A stretch of 64,000 bases of DNA, taken from NCBI RefSeq assembly GCF_028736925.1, contig NZ_JAQZAT010000001.1, forward strand, positions 248,001 to 312,000, in the 5' to 3' direction. This stretch comes from Flavivirga sp. 57AJ16 (GTDB lineage: Bacteria; Bacteroidota; Bacteroidia; Flavobacteriales; Flavobacteriaceae). The notes below the pieces were generated by a model that ran no database searches, was not told the origin of the DNA, and worked only from the letters and a program-made list of their open reading frames with translations. Of the stretch, positions 42,000 through 50,610 are shown piece after piece (within the stretch, counting starts at the first letter, position 1; every line of letters begins with the position of its first letter). The translations under genes and the position numbers were made by a program.

Positions 42000-44900
42000 A
42001 TGAGGTTTATTTTATCAATTCTTATATTTTTAATTGGCTTTTGTGGATTTACCCAAGAGCCAGCTTCAAACTATAAAACTATAAGGGTTGCTGTAAAAAA
42101 TACTATTCGTATTGATAGTGTTAGTATAAACCCCAGTTCGTTTTCAATTAAAAGAAAAGACCATACTGTTATTGATTCTACTTACTATTCGGTAGATTTT
42201 TCCAAAGCCTTCCTTACTTTTAAAAAACCTATTGAAACAGACTCCATTATTATTGACTATTTAAGGTTTCCCGATTTTTTAACCAAAACCTATAAGCAAT
42301 TAGATGAAACTATTATTGTTGAGAATAATGATAATCTCGAAAAATTGTACAAACTATCGCAACCAAGCGATCCTAAAAATTTTGTTCCTTTTGATGGCTT
42401 AACAACTTCGGGAAGTATCTCAAGAGGTGTGACCATTGGCAACAACCAAAATTCGGTTTTAAATAGCGAACTAGACCTACAGATAACTGGAAAACTTAAT
42501 GATAAGGTATCATTAAGAGCATCTATACAGGATGCCAATATTCCATTGCAGGAAAGTGGCTATTCGCAACGTTTGGATGAATTTGATCAGGTTTTTATTG
42601 AGTTGTTCAGTGATCGTTGGAATATTAGGGCGGGTGATATTGATTTACAAAATACCGATTCTTATTTCGCAAGCTTTTCCAAGCGTGTACAAGGGTTGTC
42701 CGTTAATACCAAATTAGGGGATGAAGCTTCTCAAACTAATCTATTTGCTTCTGGTGCTATTGTACGCGGACAGTTTACAAGAAGTCAGTTTACTGCCCAG
42801 GAAGGAAACCAGGGACCTTATAAATTACAAGGGCAAAATGGCGAATTATTTGTACTTGTTGTGAGTGGCAGCGAAACGGTTTATGTAAATGGTGTTGCCG
42901 TAAAACGTGGTGAAGATCAAGATTATATTATAGATTATAATGCGGGCGAAATTATATTTAATGCGACATACCCCATAACTTCCGAAATGAGGATTACTGT
43001 CGATTATCAATTTAGCGAACGTAATTATTCGCGTTTTGTCGCTTATGGCGGGGGACGCTTTGAAAGTGACAAACTGAGTATTGGCGTTTCTGTATATTCT
43101 GAAAATGATGCAAAAAATCAGCCTCTTCAGCAAAACCTATCCGAAGAACAGATCCAGATATTATCTAATGCTGGCGATGATAGAAGTTTAATGGTAGCAC
43201 CTTCTGAAATTCAAGAAGCCTTAAATGAGAATAGAATTTTATATAAAAAAGAACTTATTGATGGTGTTGAGGCTTTTGTGTTTTCCAATAACCCTGACGA
43301 CACATTATACCGTGTTACCTTTACACAGGTGGGGGCCAACCAGGGGGATTATGTTTTAACCAATACAACAGCTATTAATAATATTTATGAGTTTGCAGGT
43401 GTTTCCCAGGGAAATTATGCGCCCATAGTTCAATTGGTAGCTCCTACCAAACTTCAAATAGCCGTAATAAATGGAAGCTATAAACCATCAGAAAAAACGA
43501 GTATTAGTTTTGAAGCTTCTGGCAGTAAAAATGATTTAAACCTATTTTCTAATTTAAACGATCATGATAACGATGGTTTTGCCGGAAAATTAAATATGGA
43601 GCAAAAACTTATCAAAAATGATAGTCTTTGGAATTTAAGTGCTTTTGCCAATACAGATTATATTCAACAAAATTTTAAAACTATTGAGCGTTTATATAAT
43701 GCCGAGTTTAATCGCGACTGGAATTTAGGTCTCCCTTCAGGAAATCAAACCGCAACAAACTTGGGAGATCAAATTTTGCTAAATTCAGGCTTTCGAATTT
43801 TCCATCCTAAAAAAGGAACTATTGACTATCAATTTGAACATTTAGGTTACGCTGAAAATTTTAACGGTAATAGACATAGTACGAATGTTAGTTTACTTCT
43901 AAATAAATTCAACTTGATGTCTTATTCCAGTTTCTTAAATGCCCATTCCAACATAAATACCTCAACCTTTTTAAGGTCTTATAACCGTATTACCTACGGT
44001 ATGAAAAAAAGTTGGTTAGGTGTTAAATTAGCTATCGAGGATAATGAACAAAAGGATATTTCAACGCAAACATTAACACCTTTAAGTCAAAAGTTTAAAT
44101 CCTACGAACTATTTGTTGGCGTAGGCGACAGCACTCAGGTTTTCGCTGAAATAGGATATAAAAACCGCGTAAATGACAGTATAAGAAATAACGAATTACA
44201 AAAAGTGAATACTTCTAACACCTTCTATTTAGATTCGCGACTGGTTCAAAATAAAAATACCAATCTATCTTTATATGCAAATTATAGAACTTTAAAAAGT
44301 GAAGGTAATGATGCTGAAAACGAGCGTTCTATAAATTCCAGGCTTCAGTTTAATCAAAAACTTTTTAAACAAATAGTACAATGGCATACCATTTTTGAAA
44401 CCAATTCGGGCACACTGCCACAACAGGATTTCACCTATGTTGAAGTTGAAGCAGGACAGGGCACTTATACCTGGATCGATTATAATGAAAATGGCATACA
44501 GGAACTTGAAGAATTTGAAATTGCGCAATTTCAAGACCAAGGGAAATACATAAGAGTTCTTTTACCTAATCGGGTTTTTATTAAAACACATCAAAACAGA
44601 TTGAGTCAAACGCTCACGGTTAACCCTGCTCAATGGACCGTTAGCAAACATAAATCGAAAAGATTCTGGTCACATTTTTATAATCAAACCAGTTATTTAA
44701 TTGATAGAAAAATAAAAAGAGAAGGCAATAGCTTTGACCTTAATCCTTTTAAAAGCACCAAAGCCAATCAATTAGGCCTGCAATTAAATTTTAGAAATGT
44801 ATTGTTTTTAAATAGGGGAAAGCAACGTTATACAACCTCATATACCTATCTTAATAATACAACCCGAAACATACTTTCAATTGGGTTTATTGAAAACGGT

Positions 44901-45422
44901 TTAAATAGTCATCAGATTCATTTTAACCATAAATTTGCCGAAAGCTGGTTGATAAATATCCTTTCTTCTTTTAATAGCAATGAAAGCATTAGTGAGAACT
45001 TTGCAAGTAAAAATTACAATTTCGAGGAGGCTCGATTAAATCCAAAACTATCGTACTTATTTAATGACAATTCCAGTTTTGATGTATTTTATCAATATGC
45101 AGGCAAAGACAATACCATAGGTGGCTTAGAGTCTTTAAAGCAACAAAAATACGGTATGTCATTTACTATAGCCAACAGTCAAAAAAATGTTATAAACGGG
45201 GAGTTTAATTATTTCTCAAATATCTTTAATGGTAACCCAAACACCCCTGTTGCTTATCAAATGTTAGAAGGCTTACAACCTGGAAAAAACTTTACATGGA
45301 CCTTATTGGCTCAAAAAAAACTAACTACTTTTCTTGATCTTAATCTGAGTTATTTTGGAAGAAAAACAGAAACCAGTAAAACCATACATACAGGTTCTAT
45401 TCAATTAAAGGCTTATTTCTAA
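42000..45422 (+). CDS. Large outer-membrane beta-barrel-type protein, conserved but uncharacterised
   Basis: The 1140-residue protein has a signal peptide (about 1-19, MRFILSILIFLIGFCGF then TQE). A conserved family block (about 135-245) contains FDGLTTSGSISRGVTIGNNQ, LQITGKLNDKVSLRASIQDA and NIRAGDIDLQNTDSYFASFS. The remaining 800 residues alternate aromatic and polar residues as in outer-membrane strands and end in IQLKAYF. Related proteins occur across Bacteroidota without a known function. The block has a faint resemblance to parts of SprA-type translocon proteins, which I would not rely on. It is a single gene with its own upstream gap. Confidence 0.75.
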   Translation: MRFILSILIFLIGFCGFTQEPASNYKTIRVAVKNTIRIDSVSINPSSFSIKRKDHTVIDSTYYSVDFSKAFLTFKKPIETDSIIIDYLRFPDFLTKTYKQLDETIIVENNDNLEKLYKLSQPSDPKNFVPFDGLTTSGSISRGVTIGNNQNSVLNSELDLQITGKLNDKVSLRASIQDANIPLQESGYSQRLDEFDQVFIELFSDRWNIRAGDIDLQNTDSYFASFSKRVQGLSVNTKLGDEASQTNLFASGAIVRGQFTRSQFTAQEGNQGPYKLQGQNGELFVLVVSGSETVYVNGVAVKRGEDQDYIIDYNAGEIIFNATYPITSEMRITVDYQFSERNYSRFVAYGGGRFESDKLSIGVSVYSENDAKNQPLQQNLSEEQIQILSNAGDDRSLMVAPSEIQEALNENRILYKKELIDGVEAFVFSNNPDDTLYRVTFTQVGANQGDYVLTNTTAINNIYEFAGVSQGNYAPIVQLVAPTKLQIAVINGSYKPSEKTSISFEASGSKNDLNLFSNLNDHDNDGFAGKLNMEQKLIKNDSLWNLSAFANTDYIQQNFKTIERLYNAEFNRDWNLGLPSGNQTATNLGDQILLNSGFRIFHPKKGTIDYQFEHLGYAENFNGNRHSTNVSLLLNKFNLMSYSSFLNAHSNINTSTFLRSYNRITYGMKKSWLGVKLAIEDNEQKDISTQTLTPLSQKFKSYELFVGVGDSTQVFAEIGYKNRVNDSIRNNELQKVNTSNTFYLDSRLVQNKNTNLSLYANYRTLKSEGNDAENERSINSRLQFNQKLFKQIVQWHTIFETNSGTLPQQDFTYVEVEAGQGTYTWIDYNENGIQELEEFEIAQFQDQGKYIRVLLPNRVFIKTHQNRLSQTLTVNPAQWTVSKHKSKRFWSHFYNQTSYLIDRKIKREGNSFDLNPFKSTKANQLGLQLNFRNVLFLNRGKQRYTTSYTYLNNTTRNILSIGFIENGLNSHQIHFNHKFAESWLINILSSFNSNESISENFASKNYNFEEARLNPKLSYLFNDNSSFDVFYQYAGKDNTIGGLESLKQQKYGMSFTIANSQKNVINGEFNYFSNIFNGNPNTPVAYQMLEGLQPGKNFTWTLLAQKKLTTFLDLNLSYFGRKTETSKTIHTGSIQLKAYF

Positions 45423-45564
45423 CTGTTTGGAGGAATTCTAAAAAAGACACGAATTGCATAAATTTACACGAATCCAACAGCTTATGGAACTGATATAAAC
45501 ATAGGCAAGAATCCACACCCTATACTATACTGGTTAGAGGGAGCAAAATCCAAGCTAACAATCT

Positions 45565-46479
45565 TTAGAATCTTAAATCATCTATTTTTTCAAAAACCGA
45601 AATAATAACCTTCACGGCTTCTATATAAAATTCTTTGTGAATGTTTTCATAATCATCTGTGGGTTCATGATAATCTTCGTGGTCTTCTACTCCAAAATAT
45701 AAAAACGGAATGTCTTTCTTATAAAAGTTTACATGATCTGATGAATAGGTCCAATCCTCTAGGTCATCATAACTATTGTGTCCCGCTATAAGTTTGACTT
45801 TTTTAGAGGGTTTATAGCCTACCAGATGTTTCAATTTTCTGTCACGTTCTGTTCCAACCATATATAATTCGTTTTTTTCGCTCCTACTAATCATATCCAT
45901 ATTAATATTCACTTTTATATTTTTTAATGGAATGATCGGGTTGTTTATAAAGTATTTAGACCCTTGAAATTCCAGCTCTTCTCCATCGAATGCAGCTAAA
46001 ATAACGGAATGTTTTGGTGGGTTATTGTTAAAATATTCGGCAAAACTAAATAATGCACTTAACCCAGAGGCATTATCATCGGCCCCATTGTAAATAACTC
46101 CATTTTTAATGCCTTCATGGTCATAATGCGCACTAATAACTATATACTTCCGTGGATTTTTAGTCCCTTTTATTAATCCTAAAACATTGGTCGCTTTATA
46201 TTCCCTTCCTTTTTTTTCAAACAAAAAACGCTGTTCGTAGCTTTTTTTTAATGGTTTAACGTTTAGCGAATAAAACTGGTTAATTATATATTTTTTAGTT
46301 TTTAAAGCGCCTCTAGTCCCCGTTCTTCTACCTTCAAAAAAATCTGATGATAATGATTTTACATGTCTTAAAAGTGTCGTTTCACAAAACAAACTAGCTT
46401 CTTTTTTATATGTTTGTGCATCAACATTTATATATGTAAGGTAAAAAAAGGAAAATAGGGCGACGAACTTTACTTTCAT
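45565..46479 (-). CDS. Secreted M28-family metallopeptidase
   Basis: The 304-residue protein has a signal peptide (about 1-21) and an M28 aminopeptidase domain: RKYIVISAHYDHEGIKNGVI (first zinc His-x-Asp), NGADDNASGLSALFSFAEYF (bridging Asp), FDGEELEFQGSKYFI (catalytic Glu and ligand Glu), NINMDMISRS and SYDDLEDWTYSSDHVNFYKK. It removes N-terminal residues from peptides outside the cytoplasm. No PA-type insert is seen. It lies downstream of sdhB with no close link. Confidence 0.92.
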   Translation of the reverse strand: MKVKFVALFSFFYLTYINVDAQTYKKEASLFCETTLLRHVKSLSSDFFEGRRTGTRGALKTKKYIINQFYSLNVKPLKKSYEQRFLFEKKGREYKATNVLGLIKGTKNPRKYIVISAHYDHEGIKNGVIYNGADDNASGLSALFSFAEYFNNNPPKHSVILAAFDGEELEFQGSKYFINNPIIPLKNIKVNINMDMISRSEKNELYMVGTERDRKLKHLVGYKPSKKVKLIAGHNSYDDLEDWTYSSDHVNFYKKDIPFLYFGVEDHEDYHEPTDDYENIHKEFYIEAVKVIISVFEKIDDLRF

Positions 46480-46566
46480 TTGTAAGATTTATTTTCTTAA
46501 ATCTAAACAAAAAACCCAAGCAAATAGCTTGGGTTGTAAAATTTTAAGATATAATTACCAAATTAT

Positions 46567-47310
46567 TTACGAGATATCGGCTTTTATTAACTCTCTATTC
46601 ATTCGAGCAATATTATCTAAAGAAATGCCTTTAGGGCACTCAATTTCGCAAGCTCCCGTATTGGTACAGTTACCAAAACCTTCTAGATCCATTTGAGCAA
46701 CCATATTTTTAACACGATCTGCCGCTTCTACTTGTCCCTGTGGTAATAATGCATATTGAGATACTTTAGCCCCTACAAACAACATCGCAGATGAATTTTT
46801 ACAAGTAGCTACGCAAGCGCCACAACCAATACATGTTGCTGCATCCATAGCTTCGTCTGCAGCATGTTTTGAAATAGGAATTGAGTTGGCATCTTGGGTA
46901 TTTCCTGATGTATTTACAGAAATGTACCCTCCTGCTTGTTGAATACGCTCAAAAGCCATTCTATCGACTACTAAATCTTTTATTACAGGAAATGCTGCTG
47001 CCCGGAACGGCTCGATAGTAATAGTATCACCATCTTTAAACATACGCATGTGTAATTGACATGTAGTAACCCCTCTGTCTGGACCATGGGCTTCTCCGTT
47101 AATATACATAGAACACATCCCACAAATACCTTCACGACAATCATGATCGAATGCTACAGGCTCTTCGCCAGTATTAATCAATTGCTCGTTCAAAACATCC
47201 ATCATTTCTAAAAAAGACATATGCTCTGAAATATCAGTAACTTTATAATCGACCATTTGACCCTTGGCATTTGAGTCTTTTTGTCTCCAAATTTTAAGTG
47301 TAAGATTCAT
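46567..47310 (-). CDS. sdhB: Succinate dehydrogenase/fumarate reductase iron-sulfur subunit
   Basis: The 247-residue subunit carries electrons from the flavoprotein to the membrane quinone. It has a [2Fe-2S] site ([15 protein letters not shown], with a further Cys in VTTCQLHMR) and the cluster motifs [11 protein letters not shown] and [19 protein letters not shown]. It is the last gene of sdhCAB, but a broken gene of about 380 bp separates it from sdhA. Confidence 0.97.
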   Translation of the reverse strand: MNLTLKIWRQKDSNAKGQMVDYKVTDISEHMSFLEMMDVLNEQLINTGEEPVAFDHDCREGICGMCSMYINGEAHGPDRGVTTCQLHMRMFKDGDTITIEPFRAAAFPVIKDLVVDRMAFERIQQAGGYISVNTSGNTQDANSIPISKHAADEAMDAATCIGCGACVATCKNSSAMLFVGAKVSQYALLPQGQVEAADRVKNMVAQMDLEGFGNCTNTGACEIECPKGISLDNIARMNRELIKADIS

Positions 47311-47393
47311 ATTCTTTAAGTTATTTGGTTATTGAGTTATTTGGTTATTGATCCATAGGTTTTACGGTACAATTTCTAATTAACTTAATAACT

Positions 47394-47774
47394 TTATTTT
47401 TTCTTTTGGCTTTTTAAATATTTAATATATCCGTTTAAAATCAAAAGCGTTTTATTATGTATTATTCTTAATTCATTTAAATTTTCTTCTGAAATATAGC
47501 CTTCATCAAAAGCTATAATTCCATGATCAAGAGTTTCAAACAAAGCCCCCCCCTTGCTATTCTACAAAACTGAATGTTCTCTTGAAAGTGAAACCTTCCA
47601 TACCCCTTCAGAAATATTATTTCCAACAGAACGTGATGAACGTTTAATTTGATCAATAAGAGCAAATTTTTCAGAATCAGGTATCTTATTAATTATCTGG
47701 GTCTTTACAAACAATCTCAAATTTCTTGCTTCTTTCCAGCAAGCCAACTCTTCAAAAGATTTAAAATTACCCAC
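47394..47774 (-). pseudogene. Four-helix-bundle (S23/intervening-sequence-type) protein gene, frameshifted twice
   Basis: The first frame (MGNFKSFEELACWKEARNLR, IKRSSRSVGNNISEG) ends early at 47562 in LSREHSVL. After one extra G in a GGGG run the expected NISEGYGRFHFQENIQFCRIA continues in another frame. A run of eight Gs (47546-47553) then shifts the frame again to LFETLDHGIIAFDEGYISEE and LRIIHNKTLLILNGYIKYLK, ending at 47394. The intact product would be about 125 residues. Such small proteins are common, movable-looking orphans in Bacteroidota. Here one lies inside the sdh operon. Confidence 0.8.
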
Positions 47775-47798
47775 CCCAAATAACTAAATATTTAATAA

Positions 47799-49811
47799 CT
47801 ATTTATAAGATCTCTGTTTCAACTCAATATCTTTAAATTCTAATGCTTCTTTATGTAAAACCGCATCTGCAGGTTCGCCTTTATATTCCCATGCAGAAAC
47901 AAACGCAAAATCTTTATCATTACGTTTTGCTTCTCCTTTTTGCTCACCTTCTAATTCAACAGACTCTTCCCTAAAGTGGCCTCCACAAGATTCTTCCCTT
48001 ACTAAAGCATCTTTAGCAAATAATTCACCCAACTCCAAGAAATCGGCAACACGGCCCGCTTTTTCAAGCTCGGGATTCATCTCATTTGCATTTCCGGGGA
48101 CTTTAACTTCTTTCCAAAACGCCTCACGAATAGCCTTAATTTCAACCATGGCCTCTTTTAAGCCTTTTTCATTACGTGCCATCCCTACTTTATCCCACAT
48201 CACTTTGCCTAGTTTTTTATGGAAATAGTCAACAGATTTTGTTCCTTTATTATTGATAAAGAAATCTATACGATCTTTCACTTCTTTTTCAGCTTCATCA
48301 AATTCCTTAGTGTCCGTTGGTATTTTCCCCGTTCTAATATCGTTCGATAAATAATCCCCAATGGTATAAGGCAATACAAAATAACCATCGGCCAAACCTT
48401 GCATTAATGCCGAAGCTCCAAGTCTGTTTGCACCGTGGTCCGAGAAGTTTGCTTCACCAATACAGTACAGCCCTTCAACAGTTGTCATTAAATTATAATC
48501 AACCCAAACACCTCCCATAGTATAGTGGGTAGCTGGATAAATCATCATAGGGGTTTCATAGGGGTTCTCATCAACGATTTTCTCATACATTTGGAACAGG
48601 TTTCCATATTTCGCCTCAACAATTCCCTGCCCTAGTTGGTATATTTTTTCTTTAGAAGGATGCTCTATATTGTGAATCTTCGCTTGTTCTTTTCCGTAAC
48701 GCTCAATAGCAGAAGCAAAATCCAAATAAACAGCCTCACCTGTTGCATTGACTCCGAAACCAGCATCACAACGTTCTTTTGCAGCCCTTGAAGCTACATC
48801 GCGAGGTACCAAGTTTCCAAATGCCGGGTAACGCCTTTCTAAATAATAGTCTCTATCTTCTTCAGCTAAATCTGTTGGTTTTAGTTTACCTTGCTGAATG
48901 GCCTGAGCATCTTCAATTTTCTTAGGCACCCAAATACGACCATCATTACGCAAAGATTCAGACATCAATGTTAATTTAGACTGATAATCTCCTGAACGTG
49001 GAATACATGTTGGGTGGATTTGTGTATAACAGGGATTTGCGAAATACGCGCCTTTCTTATGAATTTTCCACGCGGCAGTGGCATTACTTCCCATCGCGTT
49101 TGTTGATAAGAAATATACGTTTCCGTAACCACCCGTAGCTATAACTACTGCGTGTGCCGAATGTCTTTCTATGTCACCGGTAATCAAATTACGGGCGATA
49201 ATTCCTCTTGCTTTTCCGTCAACTTTTACAACATCAAGCATTTCGTGACGGTTAAACATTTCAATTTTACCACGGGCAATTTGCCTATTCATTGCGGAAT
49301 AAGCGCCTAACAACAATTGCTGCCCCGTTTGTCCTTTGGCGTAGAATGTTCTGGAAACCAAAACACCACCAAACGAACGGTTATCTAATAACCCCCCATA
49401 ATCACGCGCAAAAGGAACGCCTTGTGCGACACATTGATCAATAATATTGGCAGATACTTCTGCCAAACGATGCACGTTTGCTTCACGAGAACGATAATCA
49501 CCTCCTTTTACGGTATCGTAAAATAATCTATATGTTGAATCACCATCTCCTTGATAGTTTTTTGCGGCATTAATACCTCCTTGTGCAGCAATAGAATGCG
49601 CACGTCTTGGAGAATCTTGATAGGCAAATGCTTTTACATTATATCCTAACTCTGCTAAGGTTGCAGCAGCTGATCCACCTGCTAAACCTGTTCCTACTAC
49701 AATAATATCTATATGACGCTTATTAGCAGGGTTTACTAAATTTATATGATTTTTATAATCTGTCCATTTATCTTTAATTGGACCTTTTGGTACTTTTGAA
49801 TCTAAAGCCAT
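47799..49811 (-). CDS. sdhA: Succinate dehydrogenase/fumarate reductase flavoprotein subunit
   Basis: The 670-residue FAD subunit oxidises succinate to fumarate. It has the FAD-binding [40 protein letters not shown] (FAD-linking His), [51 protein letters not shown] and the active-site [15 protein letters not shown] and [16 protein letters not shown]. The length is that of the Bacteroidota B-type enzymes. It follows sdhC by 16 bp. Confidence 0.98.
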   Translation of the reverse strand: MALDSKVPKGPIKDKWTDYKNHINLVNPANKRHIDIIVVGTGLAGGSAAATLAELGYNVKAFAYQDSPRRAHSIAAQGGINAAKNYQGDGDSTYRLFYDTVKGGDYRSREANVHRLAEVSANIIDQCVAQGVPFARDYGGLLDNRSFGGVLVSRTFYAKGQTGQQLLLGAYSAMNRQIARGKIEMFNRHEMLDVVKVDGKARGIIARNLITGDIERHSAHAVVIATGGYGNVYFLSTNAMGSNATAAWKIHKKGAYFANPCYTQIHPTCIPRSGDYQSKLTLMSESLRNDGRIWVPKKIEDAQAIQQGKLKPTDLAEEDRDYYLERRYPAFGNLVPRDVASRAAKERCDAGFGVNATGEAVYLDFASAIERYGKEQAKIHNIEHPSKEKIYQLGQGIVEAKYGNLFQMYEKIVDENPYETPMMIYPATHYTMGGVWVDYNLMTTVEGLYCIGEANFSDHGANRLGASALMQGLADGYFVLPYTIGDYLSNDIRTGKIPTDTKEFDEAEKEVKDRIDFFINNKGTKSVDYFHKKLGKVMWDKVGMARNEKGLKEAMVEIKAIREAFWKEVKVPGNANEMNPELEKAGRVADFLELGELFAKDALVREESCGGHFREESVELEGEQKGEAKRNDKDFAFVSAWEYKGEPADAVLHKEALEFKDIELKQRSYK

Positions 49812-49827
49812 ACTTAACTATTTAAGA

Positions 49828-50499
49828 TTAATGGTTAAAGTGATGAAAAAGAGCAATTATTATAAACCCAAGAGGAATAACAATTGAATATATTTTTCCA
49901 AATGTTTGCAATGCTTTTTTACGTCCTGCAGTAATTCCTACCGACTGGAATGCCGATGTGAATCCGTGCAACAAGTGTAACGCCAACAGTATAAATGCAA
50001 CCACATAGGCACCTACCCTAATCGGGCTTAAAAATTTGTGCTGTAATTCATGGAAATACCTAAAACCGCCATCATGCATTCCGGTCATATCACCCTGAAT
50101 GTATTTAGTATTTATTTCTGGAAACCAGAAATCGATAAAATGAAGTACAAGAAAAGCTAATATAACAAGCCCACTATAAATCATATTTCTACTCATCCAG
50201 GTAGAGTTTGCGGCACCATTGTTTTTGACGTATGGAACGCCTTTCGCTTTTTTGTTTCTAAGTTCTAATACAAAGCCCATTAAAAAATGAAATACAACAC
50301 CAAATATTAAAACGGGCTGTAATGCAAACTGGACTAAAGGGTTTGTTCCCATAAAATGGGACAGCTCATTAAAAACATCTTCACTGAATAAAGATGTTAT
50401 ATTTACTGCTAAATGTATTATTAAAAAAAACATGAGGAAGAAAGCAGAAAGTGCCATAGCAACCTTTCTTCCAATCGAAGATTTAAAAAATCCACTCAT
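49828..50499 (-). CDS. sdhC: Succinate dehydrogenase cytochrome b subunit
   Basis: This is the membrane anchor with two b-type haems of a class B succinate:quinone oxidoreductase. Starting at ATG 50499 (MSGFFKSSIGRKVAMALSAF) it has 223 residues and five membrane helices, with haem-ligand His candidates in IHLAVNITSLF, FGVVFHFLMGF, LHFIDFWFP and ALHLLHGFTSAF. An upstream ATG at 50556 would place the start inside the promoter, so 50499 is preferred. It leads the sdhCAB operon. Confidence 0.93.
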   Translation of the reverse strand: MSGFFKSSIGRKVAMALSAFFLMFFLIIHLAVNITSLFSEDVFNELSHFMGTNPLVQFALQPVLIFGVVFHFLMGFVLELRNKKAKGVPYVKNNGAANSTWMSRNMIYSGLVILAFLVLHFIDFWFPEINTKYIQGDMTGMHDGGFRYFHELQHKFLSPIRVGAYVVAFILLALHLLHGFTSAFQSVGITAGRKKALQTFGKIYSIVIPLGFIIIALFHHFNH

Positions 50500-50525
50500 T
50501 ATTTTGAAGTTATTTTGTGTTTTTA

Positions 50526-50556
50526 CAAAGGTACATGAGGTTGTCGTTTTAGACAA
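50526..50556 (-). promoter_or_regulatory. Promoter of the sdhCAB operon
   Basis: On the minus strand TTG (50556-50554), a 20-bp spacer and TACCTTTG (50533-50526) match the Bacteroidota promoter. A perfect palindrome GTTGTC...GACAAC occupies part of the spacer and could be an operator. The -7 box lies 26 bp before the ATG at 50499. Confidence 0.75.
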
Positions 50557-50610
50557 CTAAGATTTGTCATGTTTTTGTTATTTATAATGATTTTAAGTTA
50601 CAAAAATAGT

